Source: Streptomyces capitiformicae
Lineage (GTDB): Bacteria; Actinomycetota; Actinomycetes; Streptomycetales; Streptomycetaceae
Length of the DNA: 64,000 bases
Direction: 5' to 3'
Assembly: GCF_002214185.1 (NCBI RefSeq)
Contig: NZ_CP022161.1
Coordinates: 9,803,486-9,867,485, forward strand
Shown: positions 43,721 through 53,380 of the stretch, in pieces
Position numbering within the stretch: the stretch's first letter is position 1
How the letters are laid out: each line of letters opens with the position of its first letter
The notes under the pieces: model-generated
Seen by the model: the letters and a program-made list of their open reading frames with translations, nothing else
What the model was told of the DNA's origin: nothing
Database searches by the model: none
Made by a program: the position numbers and the translations under genes

Positions 43721-44503
43721 ATGGACAAGGTGGTCGCCACAGCCCTTGAGGCAGTGGCCGATGTGCCGGACGGCGCGACACTCGCCGTCGGCGGCTTCGG
43801 GCTGAGCGGGGTGCCGAACGTACTGATCCAGGCGTTGTACGAGCGCGGCGTCTCGGGCCTCGGCGTGGTGTCGAACAACTGCGGGGCCATGGAGTCCGGG
43901 CTCGCGGTCCTGCTCGCGGCGGGCCGGATCGCCCGGGTGACCGGTTCGTACATCGGGGCGAACAAGGAGTTCGCGCGACAGTACCTCGCCGGTGAGCTGG
44001 AGGTCGAGATGATCCCCCAAGGCACGCTGGCCGAGCGGCTGCGCGCCGGCGGCGCCGGCATCCCCGCGTTCTTCACCCCGGCCGGCGTCGGCACGCAGGT
44101 CGCCGAGGGCGGGCTGCCCTGGCGCTACGACGGCAACGGCGGCGTCGCGCTGGCCTCACCACCGAAGGAGGTACGCGAGTTCGACGGCACGGAGTACGTG
44201 CTGGAGCGCGGCATCCGTACCGACTTCGCCCTGGTCCGGGCGGCCAAGGGCGACCGGCACGGCAACCTGGTCTTCAACAAGTCCTCCCGCAACTTCAACC
44301 CCCTCGCGGCGATGGCCGGCAAGGTGACGATCGCCGAGGTCGAGGAACTGGTCGAGCCGGGCGAGATCGACCCGGACGCCGTACACCTGCCGGGCGTCTT
44401 CGTACAGCGGGTCATCGCCCTGACCCCCGAGCAGGCGGCGGACAAGAAGATCGAGCAGCGCACGGTCTCCGTGCCTCCGGCGCAGGGAACGGTGAGCGAG
44501 TAA
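43721..44503 (+). CDS. pcaI: 3-oxoadipate CoA-transferase subunit A
   Basis: A 260-residue alpha subunit: [59 protein letters not shown] and [20 protein letters not shown]. Together with PcaJ it moves CoA from succinyl-CoA to 3-oxoadipate. It is the first gene of the pca operon. Its TAA overlaps the pcaJ start (TAATG), so the two subunits are made in equal amounts. Confidence 0.95.
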   Translation: MDKVVATALEAVADVPDGATLAVGGFGLSGVPNVLIQALYERGVSGLGVVSNNCGAMESGLAVLLAAGRIARVTGSYIGANKEFARQYLAGELEVEMIPQGTLAERLRAGGAGIPAFFTPAGVGTQVAEGGLPWRYDGNGGVALASPPKEVREFDGTEYVLERGIRTDFALVRAAKGDRHGNLVFNKSSRNFNPLAAMAGKVTIAEVEELVEPGEIDPDAVHLPGVFVQRVIALTPEQAADKKIEQRTVSVPPAQGTVSE

Positions 44504-45150
44504 TGGCCTGGAACCGTGAAGAGATGGCCGCCCGCGCCGCGCGCGAGCTTCAGGACGGCCAGTACGTCAACCTCGGCATCGGTCTGCCGACGCTGATCCC
44601 GAACTACCTCCCGGACGACGTCGAGGTGATCCTCGAATCCGAGAACGGGATCCTGGGCACCGGCCCGTACCCGACCGAGGACCAGGTCGACCCCGATCTG
44701 ATCAACGCGGGCAAGGAGACCGTAACGGTCCTGCCCGGCGCGTCGTACTTCGACTCGGCGCTGTCGTTCTCGATGATCCGCGGCGGTCACATCGACGTCG
44801 CGGTCCTCGGCGCCATGCAGGTCTCCGCCGGCGGCGACCTGGCCAACTGGGCCATCCCCGGCAAGATGATCACCGGCATCGGCGGAGCCATGGACCTGGT
44901 CCACGGCGCCCGTACGGTCCTCGTCGTCATGACGCACACTGCGAAGGACGGCTCGGCGAAGATCCTCGAGGAGTGCGCGCTGCCGCTCACCGGCAAGGCG
45001 TGCGTGAACCGGATCATCACCGACCTGGGCGTGCTCGACGTGACGGACGAGGGCCTCATGCTGGTGGAGACGGCGCCCGGCGTCACCGTCGAGGAGATCG
45101 TCGCGAAGACCGCCGCCAAGGTGCGCATCCCCGAGGAGATCCAGTCATGA
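44503..45150 (+). CDS. pcaJ: 3-oxoadipate CoA-transferase subunit B
   Basis: A 215-residue beta subunit: [40 protein letters not shown] with ESENG, whose first Glu is the catalytic nucleophile of the family, then [20 protein letters not shown] and [20 protein letters not shown]. Its stop overlaps the pcaF start as ATGA. Length and motif order match PcaJ. Confidence 0.95.
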   Translation: MAWNREEMAARAARELQDGQYVNLGIGLPTLIPNYLPDDVEVILESENGILGTGPYPTEDQVDPDLINAGKETVTVLPGASYFDSALSFSMIRGGHIDVAVLGAMQVSAGGDLANWAIPGKMITGIGGAMDLVHGARTVLVVMTHTAKDGSAKILEECALPLTGKACVNRIITDLGVLDVTDEGLMLVETAPGVTVEEIVAKTAAKVRIPEEIQS

Positions 45151-46373
45151 GCGATGGTCCGAGCAACGGTCTGAAGGACGTCTACATCGTCGACGCGGTG
45201 CGTACGCCGATCGGCCGCTACAACGGCGCTCTGGCGGGCCTGCGCCCCGACGACCTGGCCGCGCACGCCATCCGCGAACTGATCGCCCGTACCCCGGACC
45301 TGGACCCGGCCCGGATCGAGGACGTGTACTTCGGCAACGCCAACGGCGCCGGCGAGGAGAACCGCAACGTCGGCCGCATGGCCGCGCTGCTCGCGGGCCT
45401 GCCGACCTCCGTGCCCGGCGTGACCGTCAACCGGCTGTGCGCGTCCGGTCTGGAGGCCGTGGTCCAGGCGGCCCGGGCCATCGCGCTCGGTGACGCCTCG
45501 ATCGCCGTCGCCGGCGGTGTCGAGTCCATGACCCGCGCCCCCTATGTCCTGCCCAAGAACGACCGGCCCTTCCCGGCCGGGCATACCGAGCTGTACTCGA
45601 CCACGCTGGGCTGGCGCATGGTCAACCCCAGGATGGACCCGCAGTGGACCATCCCGCTGGGTGAGTCCGCCGAGCTCATCGCCGACAAGCACAAGATCAG
45701 CCGGGAGCAGCAGGACGAGTTCGCGCTCGCCTCCCACCGGAAGGCCGCGAAGGCGCAGGCCGAGGGTCTGTTCGACGCCGAGCTCGCGCCCGTCTCCATC
45801 CCGCAGCGCAAGGGCGACCCGGTCGTCTTCGGTGCCGACGAATGTGTGCGGGCCGATGCCTCCCTCGCGGCGATGGCGAAGCTGAAGCCGTCCTTCCGCA
45901 CCTCCGAGGGGACGGTCACGGCCGGTAACGCCTCGCCGCTCAACGACGGTGCCGCCGCGCTGCTGCTGGTGGACGAGGAGGGTCTGGCGGCCACCGGTCG
46001 CGAACCGCTGGCCCGGGTCTCGGCGTCCGGGGTGTCCGCGATCGACCCGCACTACTTCGGTCTGGCCCCGGTCGAGGCGGTTACGCGTGCGCTGGCCAAG
46101 GCGGGCAAGGGATTTGGCGATCTGTCGGTCCTGGAGCTGAACGAGGCGTTCGCCGCGCAGGTGCTCGGCTGTGTCGCCGAGTGGCCCGAGTTCGACCCGT
46201 CGATCCTCAACCCGCAGGGCGGGGCCATCGCCCTCGGGCATCCGCTGGGTGCGTCCGGTGCGCGGCTCGCCGGGACGGTGGCCCACCAGTTGGCCCGGCG
46301 CGGCAGCGGCGTGGGCGTCGCCACGCTGTGCATCGGCGTGGGCCAGGGCCTCGCCCTCGTACTGGAACGCTGA
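45147..46373 (+). CDS. pcaF: 3-oxoadipyl-CoA thiolase
   Basis: A 408-residue thiolase that cleaves 3-oxoadipyl-CoA to succinyl-CoA and acetyl-CoA, the last step of the pathway. The catalytic Cys is in [12 protein letters not shown], the His in [16 protein letters not shown] and the second Cys in [29 protein letters not shown] is typical of PcaF. It is followed by a 152-base gap containing a dispersed repeat. Confidence 0.95.
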   Translation: MSDGPSNGLKDVYIVDAVRTPIGRYNGALAGLRPDDLAAHAIRELIARTPDLDPARIEDVYFGNANGAGEENRNVGRMAALLAGLPTSVPGVTVNRLCASGLEAVVQAARAIALGDASIAVAGGVESMTRAPYVLPKNDRPFPAGHTELYSTTLGWRMVNPRMDPQWTIPLGESAELIADKHKISREQQDEFALASHRKAAKAQAEGLFDAELAPVSIPQRKGDPVVFGADECVRADASLAAMAKLKPSFRTSEGTVTAGNASPLNDGAAALLLVDEEGLAATGREPLARVSASGVSAIDPHYFGLAPVEAVTRALAKAGKGFGDLSVLELNEAFAAQVLGCVAEWPEFDPSILNPQGGAIALGHPLGASGARLAGTVAHQLARRGSGVGVATLCIGVGQGLALVLER

Positions 46374-46377
46374 GCAC

Positions 46378-46471
46378 TGTTTGCGGCTGCGGGCCGTCTG
46401 TGGCTGGTCGCGCCCGCGCGGTGGAGCCGCATATCGATACAGTCCCGCGCCCCTTTGGGCCTTCGGCCCAT
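46378..46471. repeat. Dispersed intergenic repeat with TTC-loop hairpin
   Basis: TTTGCGGCTGCGGGCCGTCT begins an element with GTGGCTGGTCGCGC and CCCGCGCCCCTTT. It ends with a hairpin TGGGCC (46457-46462) TTC GGCCCA (46466-46471). The same element in opposite orientation is at 56228-56318. I recall it as abundant between Streptomyces genes. It splits the pca operon between pcaF and pcaH. Confidence 0.8.
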
Positions 46472-46525
46472 CGTGGCGCGGCAGGGACCCGACTTCGATG
46501 AGAACCCCGAACCCCAGGAACACCC

Positions 46526-47299
46526 ATGACCCTCACCCAGCACGACATCAACCTGGAGATCGCGGCCGAGCGTGCCGCGTACGAGAAGCGGGTCGCCGAC
46601 GGCGCGCCGGTCGAGCATCAGCCGCGTCGCGACTACGCCCCCTACCGGTCCTCGGTGCTGCGGCATCCGAAGCAGCCGCCGATCGCGATCGACGTCTCCA
46701 AGGACCCGGAGCTGGTGGAGCTGCACTCCCCCGCCTTCGGCGAGCGGGACATCACCGAGATCGACAACGATCTGACCCGGCAGCACAACGGCGAGCCGAT
46801 CGGCGAGCGCATCACCGTCTCCGGCCGGCTCCTCGACCGTGACGGGCGCCCGATCCGCGGTCAGCTGGTCGAGATCTGGCAGGCCAACTCGGCCGGCCGC
46901 TACGCGCACCAGCGTGAGCAGCACGACGCCCCGCTGGACCCGAACTTCACCGGCGTCGGCCGCACGCTGACCGACGACGACGGCCACTACCACTTCACGA
47001 CCATCCAGCCGGGCCCGTACCCGTGGAGCCAGCACCTCAACGCCTGGCGTCCTGCCCACATCCACTTCTCGCTCTTCGGTACGGCGTTCACGCAACGGCT
47101 CGTGACGCAGATGTACTTTCCGAGCGACCCGCTCTTCCCGTACGACCCGATCATCCAGTCCGTGACGGACGACGCGGCCCGGCAGCGGCTGGTGGCGACC
47201 TACGACCACAGCCTGTCCGTGCCGGAGTTCTCGATGGGCTACGTCTGGGACATCGTGCTCGACGGGCCGAACGCCACCTGGATCGAAGAAGGGCGCTGA
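46526..47299 (+). CDS. pcaH: Protocatechuate 3,4-dioxygenase beta subunit
   Basis: A 257-residue iron-binding subunit of the intradiol dioxygenase that opens the protocatechuate ring to 3-carboxy-muconate. Family-specific segments: RDYAPYRSSVLRHPKQPPI, LIEIWQAN-type QLVEIWQANSAGRYAHQREQ, FTTIQPGPYPW with one Tyr ligand, and WRPAHIHFSLFG with the Tyr/His/His iron ligand region. The ATG at 46526 follows CAGGAAC. pcaG follows six bases after the stop. Confidence 0.96.
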   Translation: MTLTQHDINLEIAAERAAYEKRVADGAPVEHQPRRDYAPYRSSVLRHPKQPPIAIDVSKDPELVELHSPAFGERDITEIDNDLTRQHNGEPIGERITVSGRLLDRDGRPIRGQLVEIWQANSAGRYAHQREQHDAPLDPNFTGVGRTLTDDDGHYHFTTIQPGPYPWSQHLNAWRPAHIHFSLFGTAFTQRLVTQMYFPSDPLFPYDPIIQSVTDDAARQRLVATYDHSLSVPEFSMGYVWDIVLDGPNATWIEEGR

Positions 47300-47305
47300 G
47301 CTGCC

Positions 47306-47911
47306 ATGACGAAGATCGACACCAGCCGCCCCGAGACGGTGCTCCCGACCCCGTCCCACACGGTCGGCCCTTTCTACGGCCATGCCCTGCCGTTCCCCGG
47401 CGGCGGTGACATCGCCCCGATCGGCCACCCGGACACCATCTCCCTCCAGGGCTACATCTACGACGGCCAGGGCAACCCGCTGCCGGACGCCTTCGTGGAA
47501 CTGTGGGGCCCCGACCCGGACGGCAACGTCTCGCAGGTCGACGGCTCGATGCGGCGCGACCCTGCGAGCGGCGGCTTCCTCGGCCGCAACGGCCTGGAGT
47601 TCACCGGCTGGGGCCGCATCCAGACGGACAAGAACGGCCACTGGGTCGCGCGTACGCTGCGGCCCGGCGCGCGCGGGCGGAACGCGCCGTACCTCAGCGC
47701 GTGTGTTTTCGCGCGCGGCCTGCTCGTGCACCTGTTCACCCGGATCTATCTGCCGGGCGACGAGGCGGCGCTCGCCACGGACCCGCTGCTCTCCCGGGTG
47801 GAGGAGGCGCGCCGCGGCACGCTGATCGCCGAGGACCAGGGCAACGGCACCTACCGTTTCGACATCCGCCTTCAGGGCGAGGGCGAGACGGTCTTCCTGG
47901 AGTTCCAGTGA
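47306..47911 (+). CDS. pcaG: Protocatechuate 3,4-dioxygenase alpha subunit
   Basis: A 201-residue alpha subunit: LPTPSHTVGPFYGHALPFPG, LQGYIYDGQGNPLPDAFVEL, RTLRPGARGRNAPYLSACVF and LLVHLFTRIYLPGDEAALAT. It lacks the iron ligands and completes the (alpha-beta-Fe) protomer. Its stop overlaps the GTG start of pcaB (GTGA). Confidence 0.95.
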   Translation: MTKIDTSRPETVLPTPSHTVGPFYGHALPFPGGGDIAPIGHPDTISLQGYIYDGQGNPLPDAFVELWGPDPDGNVSQVDGSMRRDPASGGFLGRNGLEFTGWGRIQTDKNGHWVARTLRPGARGRNAPYLSACVFARGLLVHLFTRIYLPGDEAALATDPLLSRVEEARRGTLIAEDQGNGTYRFDIRLQGEGETVFLEFQ

Positions 47912-49245
47912 CAGCTGACGTTCCCGACACCGGTCTGCTCGCCCCCGGGTGGACCGGCTCCCCGGCGGCGGCCGCGACCGGCGACACGGCCTACCTCCAG
48001 GCGCTGCTCGACGCCGAGGCCGCGCTGACCCGGGCCCAGGCCTCGCTGGGGCTGGCCCCCGCCGAGGCCGCGACGGCGGTGACGGCCGCGGCCGGCGTCG
48101 GCACCGGCGCCATCGACGGATCGTCGCTCGCGGAGCGCGCCCGCGGCGGCGGGAACCCCGTGATCCCACTGGTCGCGGACCTCACCAAGGCGGTCGGCGC
48201 GGAGTACGGCCCGTACGTCCACCGGGGCGCGACCAGCCAGGACATCATGGACACGGCGACGATGCTGGTCGCCGCGCGCGCCCTCGACCTGGTCCTCGCC
48301 GACCTCGGCCGTACGGAGGCCGCGCTGGCCCGGCTCGCCGCCGAGCACCGGGACACCGCCATGCCCGGGCGGACCCTCACCCAGCACGCCGTACCGACGA
48401 CGTTCGGGTGGAAGGCGGCGGGCTGGCGGTCACTGGTGCTGGACGCCAGGGACCGGCTCGCGGTCGTACGGGCGAGCCTGCCCGCCCAACTCGGGGGCGC
48501 GGCGGGCACGTTGGCGGCCTTCACGGTCTTCGGCGCGACCGACAGCCATGCGCTGAGCGCCGCGTACGCCCGTGAACTGGGCCTTTGTGAGCCGGAGTTG
48601 CCCTGGCACGCCCTGCGCACTCCGATCGCCGACCTCGCCGGAGCGCTCGCCTTCAGCGCGGGGGCTCTCGGGAAGGTCGCGGTGGATGTGCTCACCCTCG
48701 CCCGCACCGAGATCGCGGAGGTCGCCGAGGGCAGCGGCGGCGGTTCGTCGGCGATGCCGCACAAGGCGAATCCCGTACGGTCCACGCTGATCGCGGCGGC
48801 CGCCCGGCGGGCACCCCAGTTGGCGGCCACGTTGTACGGCTCGCTCGCCGCCGAGGACGAGCGGCCGGCCGGGGCCTGGCACGCCGAGTGGGAGCCGTTG
48901 CGCGATCTGCTCCGGCTGGTCGGGGGCGCGGCCCGGGACGCCGTGGAACTGACGCGGGGACTCCGGGTGAACGCCGACACCATGCGCCGGCATCTGGATC
49001 TCACCCATGGGCTGATCGTCTCCGAACGGCTGGCCGCCGAGCTGGCTCCGGTGCTCGGCCGGGCCCGCGCCAAGGAGCTGCTCACCCGGGCCGCCGAGCG
49101 CGTCCATGCCGAGGGTCGCTCTCTCGGTGAACTCCTCACCGAAGAGCCGGAGTTGAAGGACCTCGACCTGGCGGACCTGACCGACCCCACCCGCTACACC
49201 GGCTCCGCCGGAGCCCTCACCGACCGTGCCCTGGAGCGACGTTGA
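47908..49245 (+). CDS. pcaB: 3-carboxy-cis,cis-muconate cycloisomerase
   Basis: A 445-residue fumarase/aspartase-superfamily enzyme that lactonises 3-carboxymuconate. Superfamily signature: GSSAMPHKANPV (GSSxMPxKxN). Also VHRGATSQDIMDTATMLVAA and TLTQHAVPTTFGWKAAGW. GTG 47908 is chosen since it overlaps the pcaG stop by four bases and yields the expected N-terminus (DTGLLAPGWTGSPAAAATGD). Its stop overlaps the TTG start of the next gene. Confidence 0.93.
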   Translation: MTADVPDTGLLAPGWTGSPAAAATGDTAYLQALLDAEAALTRAQASLGLAPAEAATAVTAAAGVGTGAIDGSSLAERARGGGNPVIPLVADLTKAVGAEYGPYVHRGATSQDIMDTATMLVAARALDLVLADLGRTEAALARLAAEHRDTAMPGRTLTQHAVPTTFGWKAAGWRSLVLDARDRLAVVRASLPAQLGGAAGTLAAFTVFGATDSHALSAAYARELGLCEPELPWHALRTPIADLAGALAFSAGALGKVAVDVLTLARTEIAEVAEGSGGGSSAMPHKANPVRSTLIAAAARRAPQLAATLYGSLAAEDERPAGAWHAEWEPLRDLLRLVGGAARDAVELTRGLRVNADTMRRHLDLTHGLIVSERLAAELAPVLGRARAKELLTRAAERVHAEGRSLGELLTEEPELKDLDLADLTDPTRYTGSAGALTDRALERR

Positions 49246-50369
49246 CCGACAAGCTGCTCAACCACCGTGCGGAGGGCCCGACTTCCGCTCCCCCGCTGCT
49301 GCTCGGCCCCTCCCTCGGCACCTCCACCAAGCTGTGGGACAGGGTGGCGCCCGAGCTGTCGATCACGCACCGGGTGGTCCGCTGGGACCTGCCGGGACAC
49401 GGCGGCTCCCCCGCCGGTCTCATCGGCCCGGGGGCGACGGTCGCCGACCTGGCCGACCTGGTGCTCGCGTCGGCGGACTCGCTGGGCATCGAGCGGTTCG
49501 CGTACGCGGGTGTGTCCCTCGGCGGCGCGGTCGGTCTGCACCTCACCGCGCACCACCCGGAGCGGGTCTCGTCCCTCGCGGTGATCTGCTCCTCCGCCCA
49601 CTTCAACGGCGCGGGGCCCTGGCGGGAGCGCGCCGAGCTGGTGCGCCGGGAGGGGCTGGCCGGACTCGCAAAGACGGCGAACTCCCGTTGGTTCACGCCC
49701 GGTTTCACCGTGCCGGAGCTCGTGGACGACCACCGTGACGCCGACCCGGAGGCGTACGCGGCCTGCTGTGACGCGCTGGCCGCGTTCGACATCCGCGAGG
49801 ACCTCTCCCGGATCACCGCCCCCACGCTCCTCATCGCCGGCCGCGAGGACCCGGCGACGCCGCCCGCGCATCTGCGGGAGATCGCGGACGCGGTCCCGGG
49901 GTCGTCGCTGACGGAGATCGCCGGCGCCTCCCACCTCGCCCCCGCTGAGCGCCCGGAGGCCGTACTGGCCGCGCTGCGCGCACACTTCGACGGCTACGCC
50001 GAGCGCGGCATGGAGGTACGCCGCCAAGTCCTCGGCGACGCGCATGTGGACCGCGCCCAGGCCCGTCAATCACCCTTCACGGCCCGGTTCCAGGACTTCA
50101 TCTCCCGCTACGCCTGGGGCGAGATCTGGACCGACCCGACCCTCTCGCGCCGCGAACGCAGCATGATCACACTCACCGCCCTCGTGGCCCACGGCCACTA
50201 CGACGAACTGGCCATGCACATCCGAGCCGCCCGCCGCAACGGCCTCACCCCCGAGGAGATCGGCGCCGTACTCCTCCAAACCGCCGTGTACTGCGGAGTC
50301 CCGGCCGCGAACTCGGCCTTCGCCACGGCCCAGCGGGTCCTCGCGGAGGAGGAGGCCGGGCAAGGCTGA
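49242..50369 (+). CDS. pcaL: Fused 3-oxoadipate enol-lactonase / 4-carboxymuconolactone decarboxylase
   Basis: A 375-residue fusion. Residues 1-245 are an alpha/beta-hydrolase (PcaD) with nucleophile AGVSLGGAVGLH (Ser92), acid region LIAGREDPATPP and His in IAGASHLAPAERP. Residues about 250-370 are a carboxymuconolactone decarboxylase (PcaC): GMEVRRQVLGDAHVDRAQA, WGEIWTDPTLSRRERSMITL and VLLQTAVYCGVPAANSAF. Such fusions are known as PcaL in actinobacteria. The start is TTG at 49242, overlapping the pcaB stop. Confidence 0.95.
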   Translation: MTDKLLNHRAEGPTSAPPLLLGPSLGTSTKLWDRVAPELSITHRVVRWDLPGHGGSPAGLIGPGATVADLADLVLASADSLGIERFAYAGVSLGGAVGLHLTAHHPERVSSLAVICSSAHFNGAGPWRERAELVRREGLAGLAKTANSRWFTPGFTVPELVDDHRDADPEAYAACCDALAAFDIREDLSRITAPTLLIAGREDPATPPAHLREIADAVPGSSLTEIAGASHLAPAERPEAVLAALRAHFDGYAERGMEVRRQVLGDAHVDRAQARQSPFTARFQDFISRYAWGEIWTDPTLSRRERSMITLTALVAHGHYDELAMHIRAARRNGLTPEEIGAVLLQTAVYCGVPAANSAFATAQRVLAEEEAGQG

Positions 50370-50383
50370 GGGTGCCTCCTCAG
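50366..50383. terminator. Short convergent hairpin after pcaL
   Basis: CTGAGG (50366-50371) pairs with CCTCAG (50378-50383) across the ten-base gap between the convergent pcaL and ATPase genes. Weak but well placed. Confidence 0.45.
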
Positions 50384-53052
50384 GTGAGCCGGGCGAGTGC
50401 CTCCCGTGCCTGTCGGACCAGGCCGTCCGCGCCGCACGACTCGGCCAGGGTCAGGCCGCGGGTGAGTTCGGAGGCCGAGCGGATCGCGATGCCGTATTCG
50501 ACGCGGGCCGCGGCGTGCTCGTAGCCGCAGGGTGAGGCGGCCAGGTAGGTGACGGCCTTGGCGTAGAGTTTGGCGGCCTGCTTGCCGGTGGCGAGGGCGG
50601 CTTCGACCCGGAGGGCCTCGCCGATGGCCGTGTTCGTGCCGAAACGTTCGGCACGGCTGCGGACGCTCAGGGCGAGTTCGGCGGCCCGGCGCGGGTCGTC
50701 GCCCGCAAGGGCTCGGGCGAGGTCACCGCCCCAGGGGGCGACGATCGTGTTGTGGTGGCCCCGGGTGTTGGCGGCCTTCTCGGCGCCCTCCAGTTCGTTG
50801 ATGCCTTCCTCGGTGCGGCCGACGGCGAGCAGCAGCCGACCCCGAATGGAGCGGGGGTCGGGCAGCACGATGGGGGACGGGTACGGCGGTGCGAAACCGT
50901 ACTTCTCGGCGACCTTCCAGGCCTCCTGGACATGGCCGCGGGCGAGCAGCGTGTCGACGAGATTGCAGGTCGTCGACCAGTGCAGGGGCAGTCCACGGCC
51001 GACCCCCTCGGCGAAGGCCAGCGACTTGCGCAGGGATTCCTCGGCCTGCCTGAGCCGGCCCCGCCTGCGATGTCCGTGTCCGACGTGGGCATAGGCCATG
51101 GCGAGATGGCCGCCGGTCCACCCGGCGGACTCATAGGTGCGCAGAGCCTCCGTGTAGAGGCTCTCCGCCCGGTCGAGCCGGTCGGCATAGGCGTACGCGG
51201 TGGCCAGCATCAGCAGCAGTTCGATGCCCCACTCGGAGTCGGTCCAGCCGAGGCCCGGTGCCAGGCGGCCGTTGACGAGCGCGCGGTCGCAGAACTCGAC
51301 GACCTCCTCGGCGTTCTCGCCGCGCACCATCGCGTCGAAGCCACGCAGGATGAGCAGCGCGCGTTCGGCGTTGTCCCTGCCCGTGCAGGTGGCGGCGAGC
51401 ACGGCGAGTTCCTGGGAGTGGGTGGGTGTGAGTGCCTCGCCCGCGTGGATGCCCTCCCACATGTAGCGCGCGGCCTGGAGTCGCATCCGGTCGGGCCCCG
51501 GTTCCAGCCGGGCGGCTTCCGCCACGACGGTACGGACGGCCTCCTCCAGCTGGTTGTTGTGGAGCAGCGCCTGGGAGAGGCGGAAGACGGCGTCCACGCG
51601 TTCGGTGCTGTCGAGGCCCGGTTCGGCGAGCGCCGAGCGCAGGTATTCGATGGTGGTGGCGGGTGAGGTGAGGAGGGTCGCGCAGCCCAGTTCGTAGAGC
51701 ACGTGGACGCGGACGTCCGGTGCCGGCGGCTCCTTCAGGGCGCGCTCCAGACAGCGCCGGGCCGCGTCGGGGGCGCCCACGGCGAGGTGTTCGGTGGCGG
51801 CGGCGCGCAGTTGCTCGACGAGTTCGGACTCGCCGTCCGGGTGTACCTCGATGAGGTGGCGGGAGGCCGCCGCGGGACCGCGCCCGGACTCGGTGACGAC
51901 GGTCGCGGCCACACCGTGGAACGCGGTGCGGACGCCGGGCGGGATCGAGTCGTAGACGGCGGTGGCGATCAGCGGGTGGACGAACACCAGGTCGCCGTCG
52001 TCCGGTTGGCGGTTCGCCGGATCGGGTGCGGTGAGAATGCGGGCCTGGGTGAGCAGTTCCACGCACTCCGCCGCCGTGTCCGGCGGCAGGCCGGCGAGCC
52101 GGGCCACGATCTCCCCGGTGATACCGGTGTGGAGGATGGCCGCCGCCCAGGCGAACCGGGTGGCTTCGACACCCAGTTTCTCGAGGCGGGCGACGAGGCC
52201 GTCGCCGCGTGCCGCCTTGTTCAGGGCGCGCAGTCTCGCGGCGGAGTCCTCGACCGGGTCCAGTTGGCTGTCCTTCACCTTGGCGAGCAGTTCGACGGTG
52301 AGGTACGGGTTGCCTCCGGTGACCGCCCACACCTCGCGGCAGAACGCGTCGTCCGCGTGGTCGCCGATCGTGGTGCGAGTGATGCCGGCGGTGGCCTCGG
52401 GGGTGAGCGCGCTGAGCGTGGTGACGGGGCGGGCCTTGGCGGCGATTCGGGTGAGGTGGCGGGCGCGGTCGCCGGTGGCCTCGCCGGGGCGGTGGGCGAC
52501 CACGACGAGGACGCACATCTCGGTCAGCCGGTCGGAGAGCGCCGACAGCCACTGCAAGGTCTCCTGGTCGGCCCAGTGGGCGTCGTCGATCAGCAGTACG
52601 AGCGGCCAGTCGCGCCGCACGAGCCGGTTCACGGCGGCGACCAGTCCGTCGCACACGCCCTGCGGGTCGGCGGGTGTCGCGCCCGGTTCGGCGAGCCCCA
52701 GGGCGGGTCCGGCGATGTCGTACCAGTCGCCGAGGTAGTCGCGGGTCTCTTCTTCCAGCAGTCCGAGCAGCGCGGGCTGCAGCAACTGTCGTACGACGTT
52801 GAAGGGGACGGCTGTGACGGTCTCGCCGCCGCGGGCGTACCAGGCCGTGCAGCCGCGCTCCTCGGCGACGCGACGGGCCTCGGTGAGGAGGGCGGTCTTG
52901 CCGATGCCCGCCTCGTCGCTGAAGACCAGGACGGTGCCCGGGGACGCCTTGTCGACGCGCAGTTCGTCGATCGCCTCCGTGATGGCGGTGATCTCCGCGT
53001 CGCGCTCCCACAGGGAAGCCGAGGCGGCCGCTTCGGGCCGGTCCTCCGTCAT
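50380..53052 (-). CDS. Large P-loop ATPase/TPR protein of the LuxR-regulator (LAL) type, without HTH
   Basis: An 890-residue protein from ATG 53052 (GGAGGTAGCGGG upstream). It has an N-terminal AAA-like ATPase with LVFSDEAGIGKTALL, where the first P-loop Gly of the usual GEAGIGKT is Asp, and Walker B LVLLIDDAHWADQETLQWLS. A long helical TPR-like region follows, with ELGCATLL, ERALLILRGFDAMVRGE and LAMAYAHVGHGHRRRGRLRQ. LAL regulators end in a LuxR helix-turn-helix; this one ends VRQAREALARLT with none. It converges on the pca operon; a regulatory link is unproven. Confidence 0.8.
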   Translation of the reverse strand: MTEDRPEAAASASLWERDAEITAITEAIDELRVDKASPGTVLVFSDEAGIGKTALLTEARRVAEERGCTAWYARGGETVTAVPFNVVRQLLQPALLGLLEEETRDYLGDWYDIAGPALGLAEPGATPADPQGVCDGLVAAVNRLVRRDWPLVLLIDDAHWADQETLQWLSALSDRLTEMCVLVVVAHRPGEATGDRARHLTRIAAKARPVTTLSALTPEATAGITRTTIGDHADDAFCREVWAVTGGNPYLTVELLAKVKDSQLDPVEDSAARLRALNKAARGDGLVARLEKLGVEATRFAWAAAILHTGITGEIVARLAGLPPDTAAECVELLTQARILTAPDPANRQPDDGDLVFVHPLIATAVYDSIPPGVRTAFHGVAATVVTESGRGPAAASRHLIEVHPDGESELVEQLRAAATEHLAVGAPDAARRCLERALKEPPAPDVRVHVLYELGCATLLTSPATTIEYLRSALAEPGLDSTERVDAVFRLSQALLHNNQLEEAVRTVVAEAARLEPGPDRMRLQAARYMWEGIHAGEALTPTHSQELAVLAATCTGRDNAERALLILRGFDAMVRGENAEEVVEFCDRALVNGRLAPGLGWTDSEWGIELLLMLATAYAYADRLDRAESLYTEALRTYESAGWTGGHLAMAYAHVGHGHRRRGRLRQAEESLRKSLAFAEGVGRGLPLHWSTTCNLVDTLLARGHVQEAWKVAEKYGFAPPYPSPIVLPDPRSIRGRLLLAVGRTEEGINELEGAEKAANTRGHHNTIVAPWGGDLARALAGDDPRRAAELALSVRSRAERFGTNTAIGEALRVEAALATGKQAAKLYAKAVTYLAASPCGYEHAAARVEYGIAIRSASELTRGLTLAESCGADGLVRQAREALARLT

Positions 53053-53380
53053 CCCGCTACCTCCCCAGGTCGCCCAAATGACGTACAGGTCATCGAGCGT
53101 AGCCCTCCGGCTGTCGATGTGAAGGCTGGTCCGTGCAGGTATTGCCGTGTCGGGTGACATCGTGCGGCAGCGAGGCGACGCATCCGGCCGCCCACCTGCT
53201 GCGTTGAAGGTGATGAACAGTCAACTGGACGTGATCCGAAGCTGTTTCTCCACCATCGACTCGCCGCCCTCCTCGCGTGCGCCCGCCGGGGCGGCTCGTC
53301 GTCGGGGGAGAACCCGACGGGTCGCGGCGAACAACCGTCCCCCTCATCCGCTTTTCACTCCGGCCTCATACGGTGACTCC
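53053..53380. other. Intergenic region between divergent ATPase and DUF2510 genes
   Basis: I see no gene in these 328 bases. ATGACGTACAGGTCAT (53078-53093), an inverted repeat ATGAC/GTCAT, lies 26 bases before the ATPase start and could be an operator. The rest is ordinary GC-rich spacer. Confidence 0.4.

Noticed and set aside
43020..48169. Very long minus-strand frames opposite the pca genes
   Set aside because: All lie antisense to genes with clear catalytic motifs and have no recognisable domain or ribosome-binding site.
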